NCBI GenBank assembly: GCA_023395255.1
Contig: JAEWZN010000013.1
Coordinates: forward strand, 1 to 64,000
Source of the DNA: Deferribacteres bacterium
Lineage (GTDB): Bacteria; Chrysiogenota; Deferribacteres; Deferribacterales; Geovibrionaceae
Direction: 5' to 3'
DNA: 64,000 nt
The notes under the pieces were generated by a model. That model was not told the DNA's origin, did no database searches, and saw only the letters and a program-made list of their open reading frames with translations. Below, piece by piece: positions 54,874 to 62,995 of the stretch (positions within the stretch are counted from its first letter, which is position 1; each line of letters begins with the position of its first letter). The position numbers and the translations under genes were made by a program.

Positions 54874-54900
54874 ATAAAAAAAGACGGGACGGCAGTCCCG
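54874..54900 (-). terminator. Hairpin with T-run in the leuS leader (possible attenuator)
   Basis: On the reverse strand: CGGGAC (54900-54895), loop TGCC, GTCCCG (54890-54885), then TC and seven T, 20 nt before the leuS start codon. A complete rho-independent terminator in front of a synthetase gene with no reverse-strand gene upstream suggests attenuation. In the forward direction the tract after the stem is not T-rich. Confidence 0.65.
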
Positions 54901-55020
54901 CCTGATCCGCAGAAAGTTAACACATATACGCCTCTGTCCGCAAGGATAAAAAGCGCTGTACATCTGTTCTTATCACTATTAAATCTGGCGGAATTTAAGA
55001 TTTTTTATTATAACTTCTGT

Positions 55021-55048
55021 TTTGAATGCCGCTGATTATTGCTATAAT
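55021..55048 (+). promoter_or_regulatory. Promoter of the GAF/HD-GYP gene
   Basis: A perfect TATAAT (55043-55048) with TTTGAA (55021-55026) 16 nt upstream. Predicted start near 55055. This rules out the upstream TTG (55048) as a start codon and favours TTG 55087. Confidence 0.6.
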
Positions 55049-55086
55049 TGCTAAGGCATATAATGATTCTTTTTACGGAGTCTGAA

Positions 55087-56532
55087 TTGAAGATTACGGG
55101 CGAAAGTTTTCTTGAACTGGCATATACACTTGTGAGGATACGTGACCTTGATGTACTTCTGGAAACGATTCTCAAAAGGATAAGGGGAATGCTGGGAGCG
55201 GATGCGGGCAGCATCTTTATTTATGATGATGAAAAAGACGAGCTGATTTTTAAATATACTCAGAACGATTCGGTTCAGCTTCCTTTTAAGGAGTTCTCCA
55301 TCCCCGCGGATGAGACAAGCATAGCGGGCTATGTGGCCAAAACCGGCAACACCCTCCGTCTTAAGGATGTTTATCATATGGATGATGAATACCCCTTCGG
55401 GTTTAATGTCAGCTTTGATAAAATGTCCGGCTACAGAACAAAGTCTGTCCTTGCTTTTCCCATAACTGACCTTAATGACCAGCTTACTGGCGTTTTGCAG
55501 ATAATAAACAAGAAACGCTATGAAGTTCCCCTCACACTGGAAAATGTCAACAGGATCGTTCTTCCTTTTAATGACAATGATGAAATGGTCGCTGAATCGC
55601 TCACAGGGGTTATCAGCCTCGCCCTTGAAAACGGCGTGTTGTACGACAATCTGGAGAAAATGAACGAAAGTTTTATTACCGAGCTTTCAAAAGCAATGGA
55701 AAACAGGGAACCTTTCCGCATGGGGCATGTCAACAGGATTACAGCCATATGCGAAACTCTGGCATCGGAGATGCACCGGGATCTGGATGATTTTCCTGAT
55801 TTCTTCATGAACAGAATGAAGGAGAAGATACTCCGTTATTCCTGCCGCCTGCATGACATTGGCAAGCTGTTTGTGCCGGAGAAAATACTTTCCAAGCAGG
55901 AGAAGCTTTACCCCGGCATGACCGGAAATATAGAAAACAGGTTCAGGCTTGCTAAGGCCTGCGCAAGGCTCAACGGGAGACCGGAGGAGCTTGTCTGTGA
56001 GCTTGACAGGCTTCTCGGTGTGATAAAAAGTGCGAACATCTCCGATATTGATGATAAAATAGCGGAGGATCTTGATAAATGCGCGGGATACATGTTTGAG
56101 GATTCAGACGGGGAAGAGATAAAGCTGCTTACGGACGAGGAGCACGGGCTTCTCAGCATACGTGAGGGGATATACACCGATGATGAGCTTAAGCGTCTGC
56201 GGTTCCACGCTTTAGGCAGCTATGAGTTTCTCAGGAACATTCCATGGACATCGGAGCTTCGGGATGTTCCGGTAATCGCCGCCAGTCACCATGAAAAATG
56301 TGACGGCAGCGGCTACCCTTTCGGAACCACAGGCGGGGATCTGCACATTTTTTCCAGAATAATGGCAGTTGCCGAAGGCTATGACCATTATACGGCGGAT
56401 CCGCGCCCCTTTGGCTTTTCAATGATGCCGGATGAGGCTGCCCAGGCGCTCAGGAAAGATGCGGAGAACGGCACGCTGGATAAAAAGATAGTTAACTTTT
56501 TTATAAACAAGGAAATATACAAAAGATTCTGA
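55087..56532 (+). CDS. GAF plus HD-GYP domain phosphodiesterase
   Basis: A 481-residue cytoplasmic protein. GAF domain ~10-190 (LGADAGSIFIYDDEKDELIF, VLAFPITDLNDQLTGVLQIINK). The HD-GYP domain has RMGHVNRITAICE, CRLHDIGKLFVPEKIL and SHHEKCDGSGYPFG. An insertion of about 100 residues separates HDIGK from HHEKCDG. HD-GYP proteins degrade cyclic dinucleotides; metal ligands look intact. TTG 55087 follows ACGGAG with 6-nt spacing. It is followed by a lone receiver domain. Confidence 0.85.
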   Translation: MKITGESFLELAYTLVRIRDLDVLLETILKRIRGMLGADAGSIFIYDDEKDELIFKYTQNDSVQLPFKEFSIPADETSIAGYVAKTGNTLRLKDVYHMDDEYPFGFNVSFDKMSGYRTKSVLAFPITDLNDQLTGVLQIINKKRYEVPLTLENVNRIVLPFNDNDEMVAESLTGVISLALENGVLYDNLEKMNESFITELSKAMENREPFRMGHVNRITAICETLASEMHRDLDDFPDFFMNRMKEKILRYSCRLHDIGKLFVPEKILSKQEKLYPGMTGNIENRFRLAKACARLNGRPEELVCELDRLLGVIKSANISDIDDKIAEDLDKCAGYMFEDSDGEEIKLLTDEEHGLLSIREGIYTDDELKRLRFHALGSYEFLRNIPWTSELRDVPVIAASHHEKCDGSGYPFGTTGGDLHIFSRIMAVAEGYDHYTADPRPFGFSMMPDEAAQALRKDAENGTLDKKIVNFFINKEIYKRF

Positions 56533-56573
56533 ACTCTCTCCGTTATTCTGCGGAGAGACAGCAGGAGGAACAC

Positions 56574-56927
56574 TTGAAAACCGTATTGGTAATTGATGAC
56601 GATGAGAGCCTGAGGCTCCTTCTCAGAGACGAATTCACTGACAGAAACTTCAATGTTGTCACAGCGGGTGACGGCGAGGAAGGGCTTGTCAGCTTTAATG
56701 AGGAGAATGTGGATCTTGTAATACTCGATCTTAACCTCCCCAAGATAAACGGAAGAGAGGTGCTGGAGCACCTTAAGGCGCAGTCGCCCGATATTCCTGT
56801 GATTATTTACACGGCCAACCCGGACATGATTTTTGACACGGCGGATCTTGCCCATGTGGAAGTTATACTTAAATCCACTGATGTTGAAGAGCTTATGGAG
56901 TGTTCGCAGAAGCTTGCATATGTTTGA
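56574..56927 (+). CDS. Single-domain response regulator (receiver only)
   Basis: A 117-residue CheY-like receiver: IDDDES acidic pocket, phospho-acceptor Asp52 (DLVILDLNLPKING), Thr in IIYTAN and Lys in VILKSTD. No output domain. It may control the HD-GYP protein upstream. TTG start at 56574 follows CAGGAGGA. Overlaps birA by 8 nt. Confidence 0.9.
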   Translation: MKTVLVIDDDESLRLLLRDEFTDRNFNVVTAGDGEEGLVSFNEENVDLVILDLNLPKINGREVLEHLKAQSPDIPVIIYTANPDMIFDTADLAHVEVILKSTDVEELMECSQKLAYV

Positions 56928-57684
56928 TGAAAGACTTTACCGCGGGTTTCTCACGGCAGAGAGCTTCGGCAGAAACATACTTGTTTTTAACGAAACAGAT
57001 TCGACAACGGCGCGCCTTCTGGAAGCCGAAACTCCCTATTACTCCGTTGCAGTTGCAGAAAGCCAGACAGCGGGCAGAGGACGCAGCGGCAGAAAGTGGG
57101 TTTCTGAAAGCGGAGTGAATCTCTATTTTTCCGTGAATCTTCCGCCTATGCGGATTGAGCAGCTGCTTCCGTTTAATATTGCCATAGGTTTTGCCGTGTG
57201 CGATGTTCTGCGGGGGACGGCGGATGTCCGTCTGAAATGGCCTAATGACCTCATGGCAGGGGGTAAAAAGCTGGGAGGAATCCTGTTTGAGACATCCCTC
57301 AGCGGCTCTGTCACGGAAAAGGTTATCCTCGGCATAGGCATCAATGTAAATATGACTGATTTTCCTGATGAAATAAAAGGGATAGCCACATCCCTGAAAG
57401 AAGAGACAGGCGTTAACTATTGCAGGGAAGAACTGCTGGCCGAGCTGATGAACAGGTTCGAAAGCTTTTCGGCGGCGTTTCTCAACGGCGGCATAAATAT
57501 AGTGCGTGAATGGGAAAAGTATTCGGCTTCCCTTGACAAAAAGATAGCAGTGCACAAGAATGGGGTCAAAGCCGTTTTTACGGAAAGAGGCATAACCCCT
57601 TCCGGCTTTCTCATTGCAGAGGATGAAAGGGGAGTTATAGCCGAAATAGTTACCGGTGACGTTGGATATGATTTTAGCGGTTGA
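56920..57684 (+). CDS. birA: Biotin-[acetyl-CoA-carboxylase] ligase (no DNA-binding domain)
   Basis: A 254-residue group I biotin ligase that attaches biotin to the carboxyl-carrier protein. The catalytic loop GRGRSGRKW and KWPNDLMAGGKKLGGIL are exact family motifs; GIGINVNM follows. There is no N-terminal helix-turn-helix, so it is not a BirA-type repressor. ATG 56920 inside the end of the receiver gene is used; the longer frame is only overlap. Confidence 0.94.
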   Translation: MFDERLYRGFLTAESFGRNILVFNETDSTTARLLEAETPYYSVAVAESQTAGRGRSGRKWVSESGVNLYFSVNLPPMRIEQLLPFNIAIGFAVCDVLRGTADVRLKWPNDLMAGGKKLGGILFETSLSGSVTEKVILGIGINVNMTDFPDEIKGIATSLKEETGVNYCREELLAELMNRFESFSAAFLNGGINIVREWEKYSASLDKKIAVHKNGVKAVFTERGITPSGFLIAEDERGVIAEIVTGDVGYDFSG

Positions 57685-58438
57685 TATAGGCAACACAAAC
57701 ATAGTCTTGGGAATATTCGAAGGAGAGAGTATAAGGTGCAGTTTCCGCCTTCATACGGACACCCAGCGCACCACAGACGAATACGCATCCACAATAATGC
57801 TACTCCTGAAAAACAGAGGAATAGAGGTAAAAGACATCAGAGGGGTGATAATATCCAGCGTTGTCCCTCAGCTTATTTATTCCTTCACAAAGTTTTCCAT
57901 GAAATACATGAGCCTTGAACCTATGGTGATCGCTCCCGGCGTTAAAACAGGGATGCCGATACGATATGAAAACCCCAAAGAGGTCGGCGCGGACAGGATA
58001 GTAAACTCTGTCGCAGGAAGAGAGAAGTTCGGGGCGCCGCTGATAGTGGTTGATTTCGGCACTGCAACTACCTTTGATGTTGTAAATGCCAAGGGCGAAT
58101 ATGTCGGCGGAGTTATATGCCCCGGTGTTAAGCTTTCCGCAGGAATACTCCACTCAAAAACAGCGAAACTTCCTGAGATTGAAATAGAAAAAGTGGAAAA
58201 AGTGGTGGGAAAAAATACTATACATTCGCTCCAGTCGGGGATATATTACGGCTATCTGTCCATGCTGGACGGGCTTCTGGAAAGGATCATGACGGAAGAG
58301 TTCGGACGCTGTGACGTAACAGTTGTGGCCACCGGCGGCCTCGGCAGTATTTTTTCTAAGGATTCAAAGTATATCGAACACTACGACCCGGATCTCACAC
58401 TCACAGGACTGAGGCTGATATATGAGAAAAACCTTTAG
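57668..58438 (+). CDS. coaX: Type III pantothenate kinase
   Basis: A 256-residue ASKHA-fold kinase for the first step of CoA synthesis. VDIGNTNIVLGIF (phosphate 1), NPKEVGADRIVN and VDFGTATTFDVVN (phosphate 2) are clear. ATG 57668 overlaps birA by 17 nt; the birA-coaX order is common. The 3' end overlaps the lipoprotein gene by 17 nt. Confidence 0.96.
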   Translation: MILAVDIGNTNIVLGIFEGESIRCSFRLHTDTQRTTDEYASTIMLLLKNRGIEVKDIRGVIISSVVPQLIYSFTKFSMKYMSLEPMVIAPGVKTGMPIRYENPKEVGADRIVNSVAGREKFGAPLIVVDFGTATTFDVVNAKGEYVGGVICPGVKLSAGILHSKTAKLPEIEIEKVEKVVGKNTIHSLQSGIYYGYLSMLDGLLERIMTEEFGRCDVTVVATGGLGSIFSKDSKYIEHYDPDLTLTGLRLIYEKNL

Positions 58439-59189
58439 TCTGGCTGTTGCTCTCTTTATGGCGGGCTGTGCCGCAAAAGGCCCGGAAGTTTCCCCGCCTG
58501 ACAGGGCGGCACTGGCGGAGTCGCGCTATAAAATGGGCGTGGCGTATCTCAACACCGCTACGGACTACAAGGCTTATCAGGAGCTGAAAAGCGCTCTGGA
58601 TCTTGCACCTGAGAATGATAAATACCTCTACACCATGGGGCTGTTCTTCATGAAGAAGGAGCGCTATCAGGAAGCTGAACCCTATCTGAAAAAAGCGCTT
58701 GATAAAAAGCCCGGCGATTCGGAATACATGAATGCCTATGCGGCGGTTCTGGCAGGAACAGGCAGGCTTAACGAAGCTGTCGAATACTGGGACAGAGTCA
58801 TTAACGATCCGGGTTATCCGTATCAGATTATGGCGCTTTACAACGCAGCGGGCGCTCTCTATGACGCAGGCAGATACAGTCGTGTTCCTTCTTATCTGGA
58901 CAGGGCTCTGAACATAAACAGAAGATATGCGGATGCATACAGGCTTCTTTTTAACACGTACATAAAGCTCGGCGACAAAGCTAAAGCCGAGAAAGTAATG
59001 CTGCAGACGGCGGAGATGATTCCTGATGACCCGGACAACCATCTCACCGCAGCGGAATTTTATTTTGACAGCAGGGAATATTCCAAAGCCGTTCCCTTCC
59101 TTGAGCATCTGCTTGAGGCATTTCCCGACACGCGGCAGGCAAAAAGAGCGGGAGATTTAATGAAAAGATTGGGGTTGATGAATGAGTAA
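58422..59189 (+). CDS. TPR lipoprotein (PilF/PilW-like)
   Basis: A 255-residue protein with a lipoprotein signal (LAVALFMAGC, Cys16) and about five TPRs (YKAYQELKSALDLAPENDKYLYTMGLFFMKKERYQEAEPYLKKAL, in parts). PilF-type proteins help secretin assembly in type IV pilus systems; the position before a RodZ-like HTH protein resembles the pilW-rodZ order of proteobacteria. Specific role uncertain. Confidence 0.82.
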   Translation: MRKTFSLAVALFMAGCAAKGPEVSPPDRAALAESRYKMGVAYLNTATDYKAYQELKSALDLAPENDKYLYTMGLFFMKKERYQEAEPYLKKALDKKPGDSEYMNAYAAVLAGTGRLNEAVEYWDRVINDPGYPYQIMALYNAAGALYDAGRYSRVPSYLDRALNINRRYADAYRLLFNTYIKLGDKAKAEKVMLQTAEMIPDDPDNHLTAAEFYFDSREYSKAVPFLEHLLEAFPDTRQAKRAGDLMKRLGLMNE

Positions 59190-60093
59190 ACTCGGTGAAC
59201 TTCTTAAAAGCGAAAGAATAAAAAAGCAGATAGATTTTGACACGATTACTGAAAAAACCAGAATAAGCGAGGAGATACTTCTCCGGCTTGAAGCAGGGGA
59301 GTTCAGCAGGCTTCCCAGCTATGTCCACGCAAGAAATTTCGTGAAGACCTACTCAAATTTCCTCAAGCTTGAACCCGAAGAGGTTGATGCATTATTTGAT
59401 GAGGAATGCACCAAGGAATCCTTCTACAGGGAGATACACTACGTTTCCTCCCCCGTAACCCATGAACCTATCGACAGAAAAAGCCCCGCAGGTTTTGTTG
59501 CGGCACTGATCATAGTTATTGTGCTTGTTATTGCCGGTGCATATTTCTTCATGTCCATGAAGAACAACAACGCAATGGTGAAAAAGGAAACAAAAATCAG
59601 CATAACAGAAAGTGCTCCGGAGCAGAATGATTCGGAACCGCAGAATGTAATACCTCAGGCGGAACCCATGGATAACACCACTGTTATTTCCCCTGATGTT
59701 GTGGAAAGCCCCGATGCTCCGGCGAGAACTGCGGATAATGCAACATCTGCGGCACAGCCTGCTCCTGCTCCCCAGACAGCGCAGCCCCTTCCTGCAACTA
59801 TGCCCGCACCTGCACCCGGAATGAAGGCCGTAGTGCTTACTTTCAGTGACGTGTGCTGGGTGAACATAGAGATAGACAACGGAACAGTTTATGATTTTAT
59901 TGCCGAAAAAGGCATCGAGAGAACTGTGGAGTTCAAGGAACATTTCATTCTTAACCTCGGTAACGCGGCAGTGGCGGAAGTGCATGACAAAACCACACGC
60001 TACAGAGGATTCGGCGAGTACAGAAAGCCGGTTAAGAACCTCAGATTCTCCTATGATGCATCCGGCAAGCTTATTTATCAGAGGCAGAATTAA
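59182..60093 (+). CDS. RodZ-like helix-turn-helix membrane protein
   Basis: A 303-residue protein: cytoplasmic HTH (LGELLKSERIKKQIDFDTITEKTRISEEILLRLEAGEF) ~1-70, membrane segment ~104-126, a Pro/Ala-rich linker (~150-212) and a periplasmic DUF4115-type beta domain (SDVCWVNIEIDNGTVYDF...). This is the RodZ layout, a partner of MreB in cell shape. Overlaps the TPR gene by 8 nt. No mreB in the window. Confidence 0.88.
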   Translation: MSKLGELLKSERIKKQIDFDTITEKTRISEEILLRLEAGEFSRLPSYVHARNFVKTYSNFLKLEPEEVDALFDEECTKESFYREIHYVSSPVTHEPIDRKSPAGFVAALIIVIVLVIAGAYFFMSMKNNNAMVKKETKISITESAPEQNDSEPQNVIPQAEPMDNTTVISPDVVESPDAPARTADNATSAAQPAPAPQTAQPLPATMPAPAPGMKAVVLTFSDVCWVNIEIDNGTVYDFIAEKGIERTVEFKEHFILNLGNAAVAEVHDKTTRYRGFGEYRKPVKNLRFSYDASGKLIYQRQN

Positions 60094-60152
60094 TCCTTGC
60101 AATTTAGTATCCGCAAACTTATTCTAAAAGAGACATTTATGGTGCGAATAAT

Positions 60153-60971
60153 ATGAAAGGCATTAAAGCCGCAGTTTACGCTAACGATTCCCTTCTGCTC
60201 GGCGAGGTTCTGAGCAGGATAGAAGAGGAACTCCCGCTTCTTGAAGTTAACATTTACTCCTCTGAGGACTTCCTGCCCGCCATTGCTGCGGAAAAGCCCG
60301 CCTGCGAGGCCAGAAACATAAAAGACCTCGGTGATGAGGAGATAGCGGTTATACTGGGTGATCCGGGAATACACGCGGATGCCATACGGAAGCTGGATGC
60401 CTCCATTGTTGACTGTACCGGAATTTTCAGCGGCTATGACGATCTTTATGAGGTAGCAGAACCCATAGAATATATAACCCGCCGCTTTAAGGGCGATAAA
60501 TCAAAAGTGAGAGGCAGCCTGATGATGCCTGCGGCTCTCTTCGGCAGAAACGCCATTGATGATTTGATAAGCCAGACGAGAAACCTTTTCTCATTCGGGC
60601 GGGACAAGTCAAAGGTGTTTGAGGAGAGGGTGGCCTTTAATGTTCTGCTGGGCAGTGATGACAGTTCAAACATAATGAGCGGCTACAAAAAAAGGCTTGA
60701 GGAAACCACCGGGATGAATCTTAATTTCAGGATGATCCCTGTCTCCACTCTTTTCCTTGCGGATTTTTTCCTTGGGGACAATGTTGTTTTCTCAGAAGAA
60801 GGCGGCATGTTTTACGAGTTCACCGCCTCAAGTCTGGAAGAGGCCATGGAGAACGAAGGAATAGGCGTTATAAAGCATCCGTCCGGCGGCATGATAAGCT
60901 TTGCGGGCGATTATATAAAGGTTCTGACAGGGCAGGTTACAGCGCATCTGAAGGAACTGACAGGAGAATAG
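60153..60971 (+). CDS. Asd/USG-1-like protein without catalytic cysteine
   Basis: A 272-residue protein. Parts resemble the aspartate-semialdehyde dehydrogenase fold: the EEIAVILGDPGIHADAIRKLDASIVDCTG region and the dimerisation part ERVAFNVLLGSDDSSNIMSGYKKRLEETTG. The NPNC catalytic motif and the Gly-rich N-terminal NADP loop are absent, so no dehydrogenase activity is expected. It lies 1 nt before the NifS-like gene and is probably co-transcribed. The family call is by eye only. Confidence 0.5.
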   Translation: MKGIKAAVYANDSLLLGEVLSRIEEELPLLEVNIYSSEDFLPAIAAEKPACEARNIKDLGDEEIAVILGDPGIHADAIRKLDASIVDCTGIFSGYDDLYEVAEPIEYITRRFKGDKSKVRGSLMMPAALFGRNAIDDLISQTRNLFSFGRDKSKVFEERVAFNVLLGSDDSSNIMSGYKKRLEETTGMNLNFRMIPVSTLFLADFFLGDNVVFSEEGGMFYEFTASSLEEAMENEGIGVIKHPSGGMISFAGDYIKVLTGQVTAHLKELTGE

Positions 60972-60972
60972 A

Positions 60973-62157
60973 ATGGCTTTTTTAGACAATGTTGCGGGAA
61001 CAAAGCCCGACAGCAGAGTGGTTGATAAAATGCTCCCCTTTCTTACGGAGCATTACGGCAACCCCAGCGCGCATTTCTACCCTCTCGGCAGGGAATCGTT
61101 CGAGGCTGTGCAGGAAGCGAGAAAGCAGGTTGCTGCGCTTATAGGGGCGGAGGAAGAGGAAATCATTTTCACCTCATGCGGCACAGAGTCCAACAACCTC
61201 GCGGTGAAGGGTGTGCTCAAGCGTCAGGACGGGAAAAAGAAACACGTTATCATAAGCGAAATAGAGCATTTCTCTGTGCAGAACCCGCTTATATCCTTCA
61301 TGAACGACGGTTATGAGATAACCAAGCTGAAAGTGGCGGACAACGGTCTTATAAATCTGGAAGACCTCAAAAAGGCTATCCGCCCCGATACGGCGCTTGT
61401 CTCTGTTATGCTCGGCAATCCGGAGATTGGCACTGTTCAGTTCAATGAGGAAATAGGCAGAATTTGTAAAGAGAAGGGCGTTATATACCATATAGATGCC
61501 GTTGCCGGTGCAGGACATATGGAAATCGACGTTAACAGGCTTAACTGCGATCTTCTTTCCCTTGCCTCGCAGAATTTTTACGGGCCCAGAGGGGCTGCTG
61601 CTCTTTACATAAGAAAAGGAACAAAAGTCGCCTCGCTCATGCAGGGCGGGCATCAGGAGTTCGGCTACAGAAGCGGTTCAGAAAACGTTGCCGCCATAGT
61701 GGGCATGGGCGAAGCCGCGCGCATAGCCAAAGAGGAAATGCACATATACTCCGTTGAAATGAAAAGGCTTTCAAAACGGCTCTGGGACGGGCTTGCGAAT
61801 ATGTTTGACTTTTTGCATTTTACGGGGCATCCTGAACGCCGGCTTCCGGGACATGTAAGTTTCTGGATAGAGTTCATAGAGGGTGAGTCGCTGCTTATGT
61901 GGCTTGCACTTAAAGGAATATATGCGGCGAGCGGTTCCGCCTGCTCGTCAAACATCCTTGCCGAAGACGAGGAAGACCTTCAGGCTTCTCCCGTTCTCAC
62001 GGCGGTGGGAGTACCCAGCGATATTTGCGCCGGATCAATTACTTTCTCTCTTTCCCGTTATACAACTGACGAGGAAGTGGACAAAGTGCTTGAGGAACTG
62101 CCCGGTATCGTTAAAAGACTTTGTGAAATGTCTCCCGCTTACAACAGAGGAAACTAG
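60973..62157 (+). CDS. NifS/IscS-like protein lacking the PLP lysine
   Basis: A 394-residue class V aminotransferase-fold protein aligned over its full length with cysteine desulfurases. Kept: TSCGTESNN, His99, Asp175 (HIDA), RSGSEN and the active-site loop SGSACSS with Cys324. Changed: the Schiff-base motif SGHKIYGPKG (E. coli IscS Lys206) reads ASQNFYGPRG, so His-Lys becomes Gln200-Asn201 (codon 61573-61575 aat); the Gln of DAVQ is Ala178. Normal PLP catalysis is therefore not expected. It is followed after 9 nt by iscU and then nfu. The frame is intact, with no sign of decay. Confidence 0.9.
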   Translation: MAFLDNVAGTKPDSRVVDKMLPFLTEHYGNPSAHFYPLGRESFEAVQEARKQVAALIGAEEEEIIFTSCGTESNNLAVKGVLKRQDGKKKHVIISEIEHFSVQNPLISFMNDGYEITKLKVADNGLINLEDLKKAIRPDTALVSVMLGNPEIGTVQFNEEIGRICKEKGVIYHIDAVAGAGHMEIDVNRLNCDLLSLASQNFYGPRGAAALYIRKGTKVASLMQGGHQEFGYRSGSENVAAIVGMGEAARIAKEEMHIYSVEMKRLSKRLWDGLANMFDFLHFTGHPERRLPGHVSFWIEFIEGESLLMWLALKGIYAASGSACSSNILAEDEEDLQASPVLTAVGVPSDICAGSITFSLSRYTTDEEVDKVLEELPGIVKRLCEMSPAYNRGN

Positions 62158-62166
62158 GAGGTTACA

Positions 62167-62613
62167 ATGGCAAAAGGACCATACAGCGAAAAAGTGATGG
62201 ATCACTTTATGAATCCCCGCAACATGGGTGAAATAGAGGGCGCAAACGCTGTCGGAGAAGTGGGAAACCCCGCCTGCGGCGACGTTATGAAAATTTTCCT
62301 TGACATAGATGACGCAGGAATAGTTAAAGACGTTAAATTCAAGACATTCGGCTGCGGAGCGGCTATCGCCTCCAGCTCAATGGCTACGGAACTTATAAAA
62401 GGCAAAAAAGTTGAGGAGATACTCGCCCTGACAAATCAGGCTATTGTAGATGCTCTCGGCGGTCTTCCCCCCGCAAAAATCCACTGCTCTGTAATGGCGG
62501 AGGAGGCTATAGAGGAAGCACTGAAAGACTTTTACATCAGAAAAGGCGATGATCCCGCAAAAGTGCAGAAAATGAAAGAAGAGATAAAAAGCGCTGCAAC
62601 CGGAGGAAATTAA
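62167..62613 (+). CDS. iscU: IscU-type iron-sulfur scaffold protein
   Basis: A 148-residue scaffold on which Fe-S clusters are built. Ligands Cys37 (GNPACGD), Asp39, Cys63 (FGCGAAIASSS) and Cys107 (LPPAKIHCS) are all present; LPPAK corresponds to the HscA-binding LPPVK motif. ~20 residues longer at the C-terminus than E. coli IscU. ATG 62167 follows AGGAGG. Stop overlaps the nfu start. Confidence 0.95.
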   Translation: MAKGPYSEKVMDHFMNPRNMGEIEGANAVGEVGNPACGDVMKIFLDIDDAGIVKDVKFKTFGCGAAIASSSMATELIKGKKVEEILALTNQAIVDALGGLPPAKIHCSVMAEEAIEEALKDFYIRKGDDPAKVQKMKEEIKSAATGGN

Positions 62614-62840
62614 TGAGCTTGAAAGAAAGAGTTGAAGCAGTCCTTGAGCAGGTAAGACCCGCGCTTCAGGCGGACGGAGGCGATATAGAGCTTCTGGGCG
62701 TTACTGAGGACGGTATAGTAAAAGTACAGCTTACAGGCGCATGCGGAAGCTGCCCTTTCAGCACAATGACGCTGAAACACGCAGTTGAAGGCAGACTGAA
62801 AGATCAGATACCCGAAGTTAAAGAAGTTCAGTCATTCTAA
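62613..62840 (+). CDS. nfu: NifU C-terminal domain (Nfu) iron-sulfur carrier
   Basis: A 75-residue stand-alone Nfu domain that carries a 4Fe-4S cluster between two subunits. CxxC is Cys44-Gly-Ser-Cys47 in TGACGSCPFSTMTLKHAVE, preceded by VRPALQADGGDIEL. ATG start at 62613 overlaps the iscU stop by one base (TAATG). Confidence 0.95.
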   Translation: MSLKERVEAVLEQVRPALQADGGDIELLGVTEDGIVKVQLTGACGSCPFSTMTLKHAVEGRLKDQIPEVKEVQSF

Positions 62841-62853
62841 AAACATATCATAT

Positions 62854-62877
62854 GGTGCGGGGATTCTTCTCCGCACC
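62854..62877 (+). terminator. Hairpin after nfu
   Basis: GGTGCGG (62854-62860)/CCGCACC (62871-62877), perfect 7-bp stem with a 10-nt loop. The downstream tract is A/T-rich but only weakly T-rich, so termination strength is uncertain. Confidence 0.5.
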
Positions 62878-62995
62878 AGTTAAATATTCCTCTTTTCAGA
62901 TATTATCACTGCGTCTTTTCGTATAAAATAATGCTTTTTTCCATGCCATAATTGTTTTATAATCTTATCTTTAATAACCGGTCGGGATAGTGGTG

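Noticed and set aside
54855..55047. T-box riboswitch before leuS
   Set aside because: A terminator is present, but the conserved AGGGTGGNACCGCG-type antiterminator sequence and specifier stem were not found.
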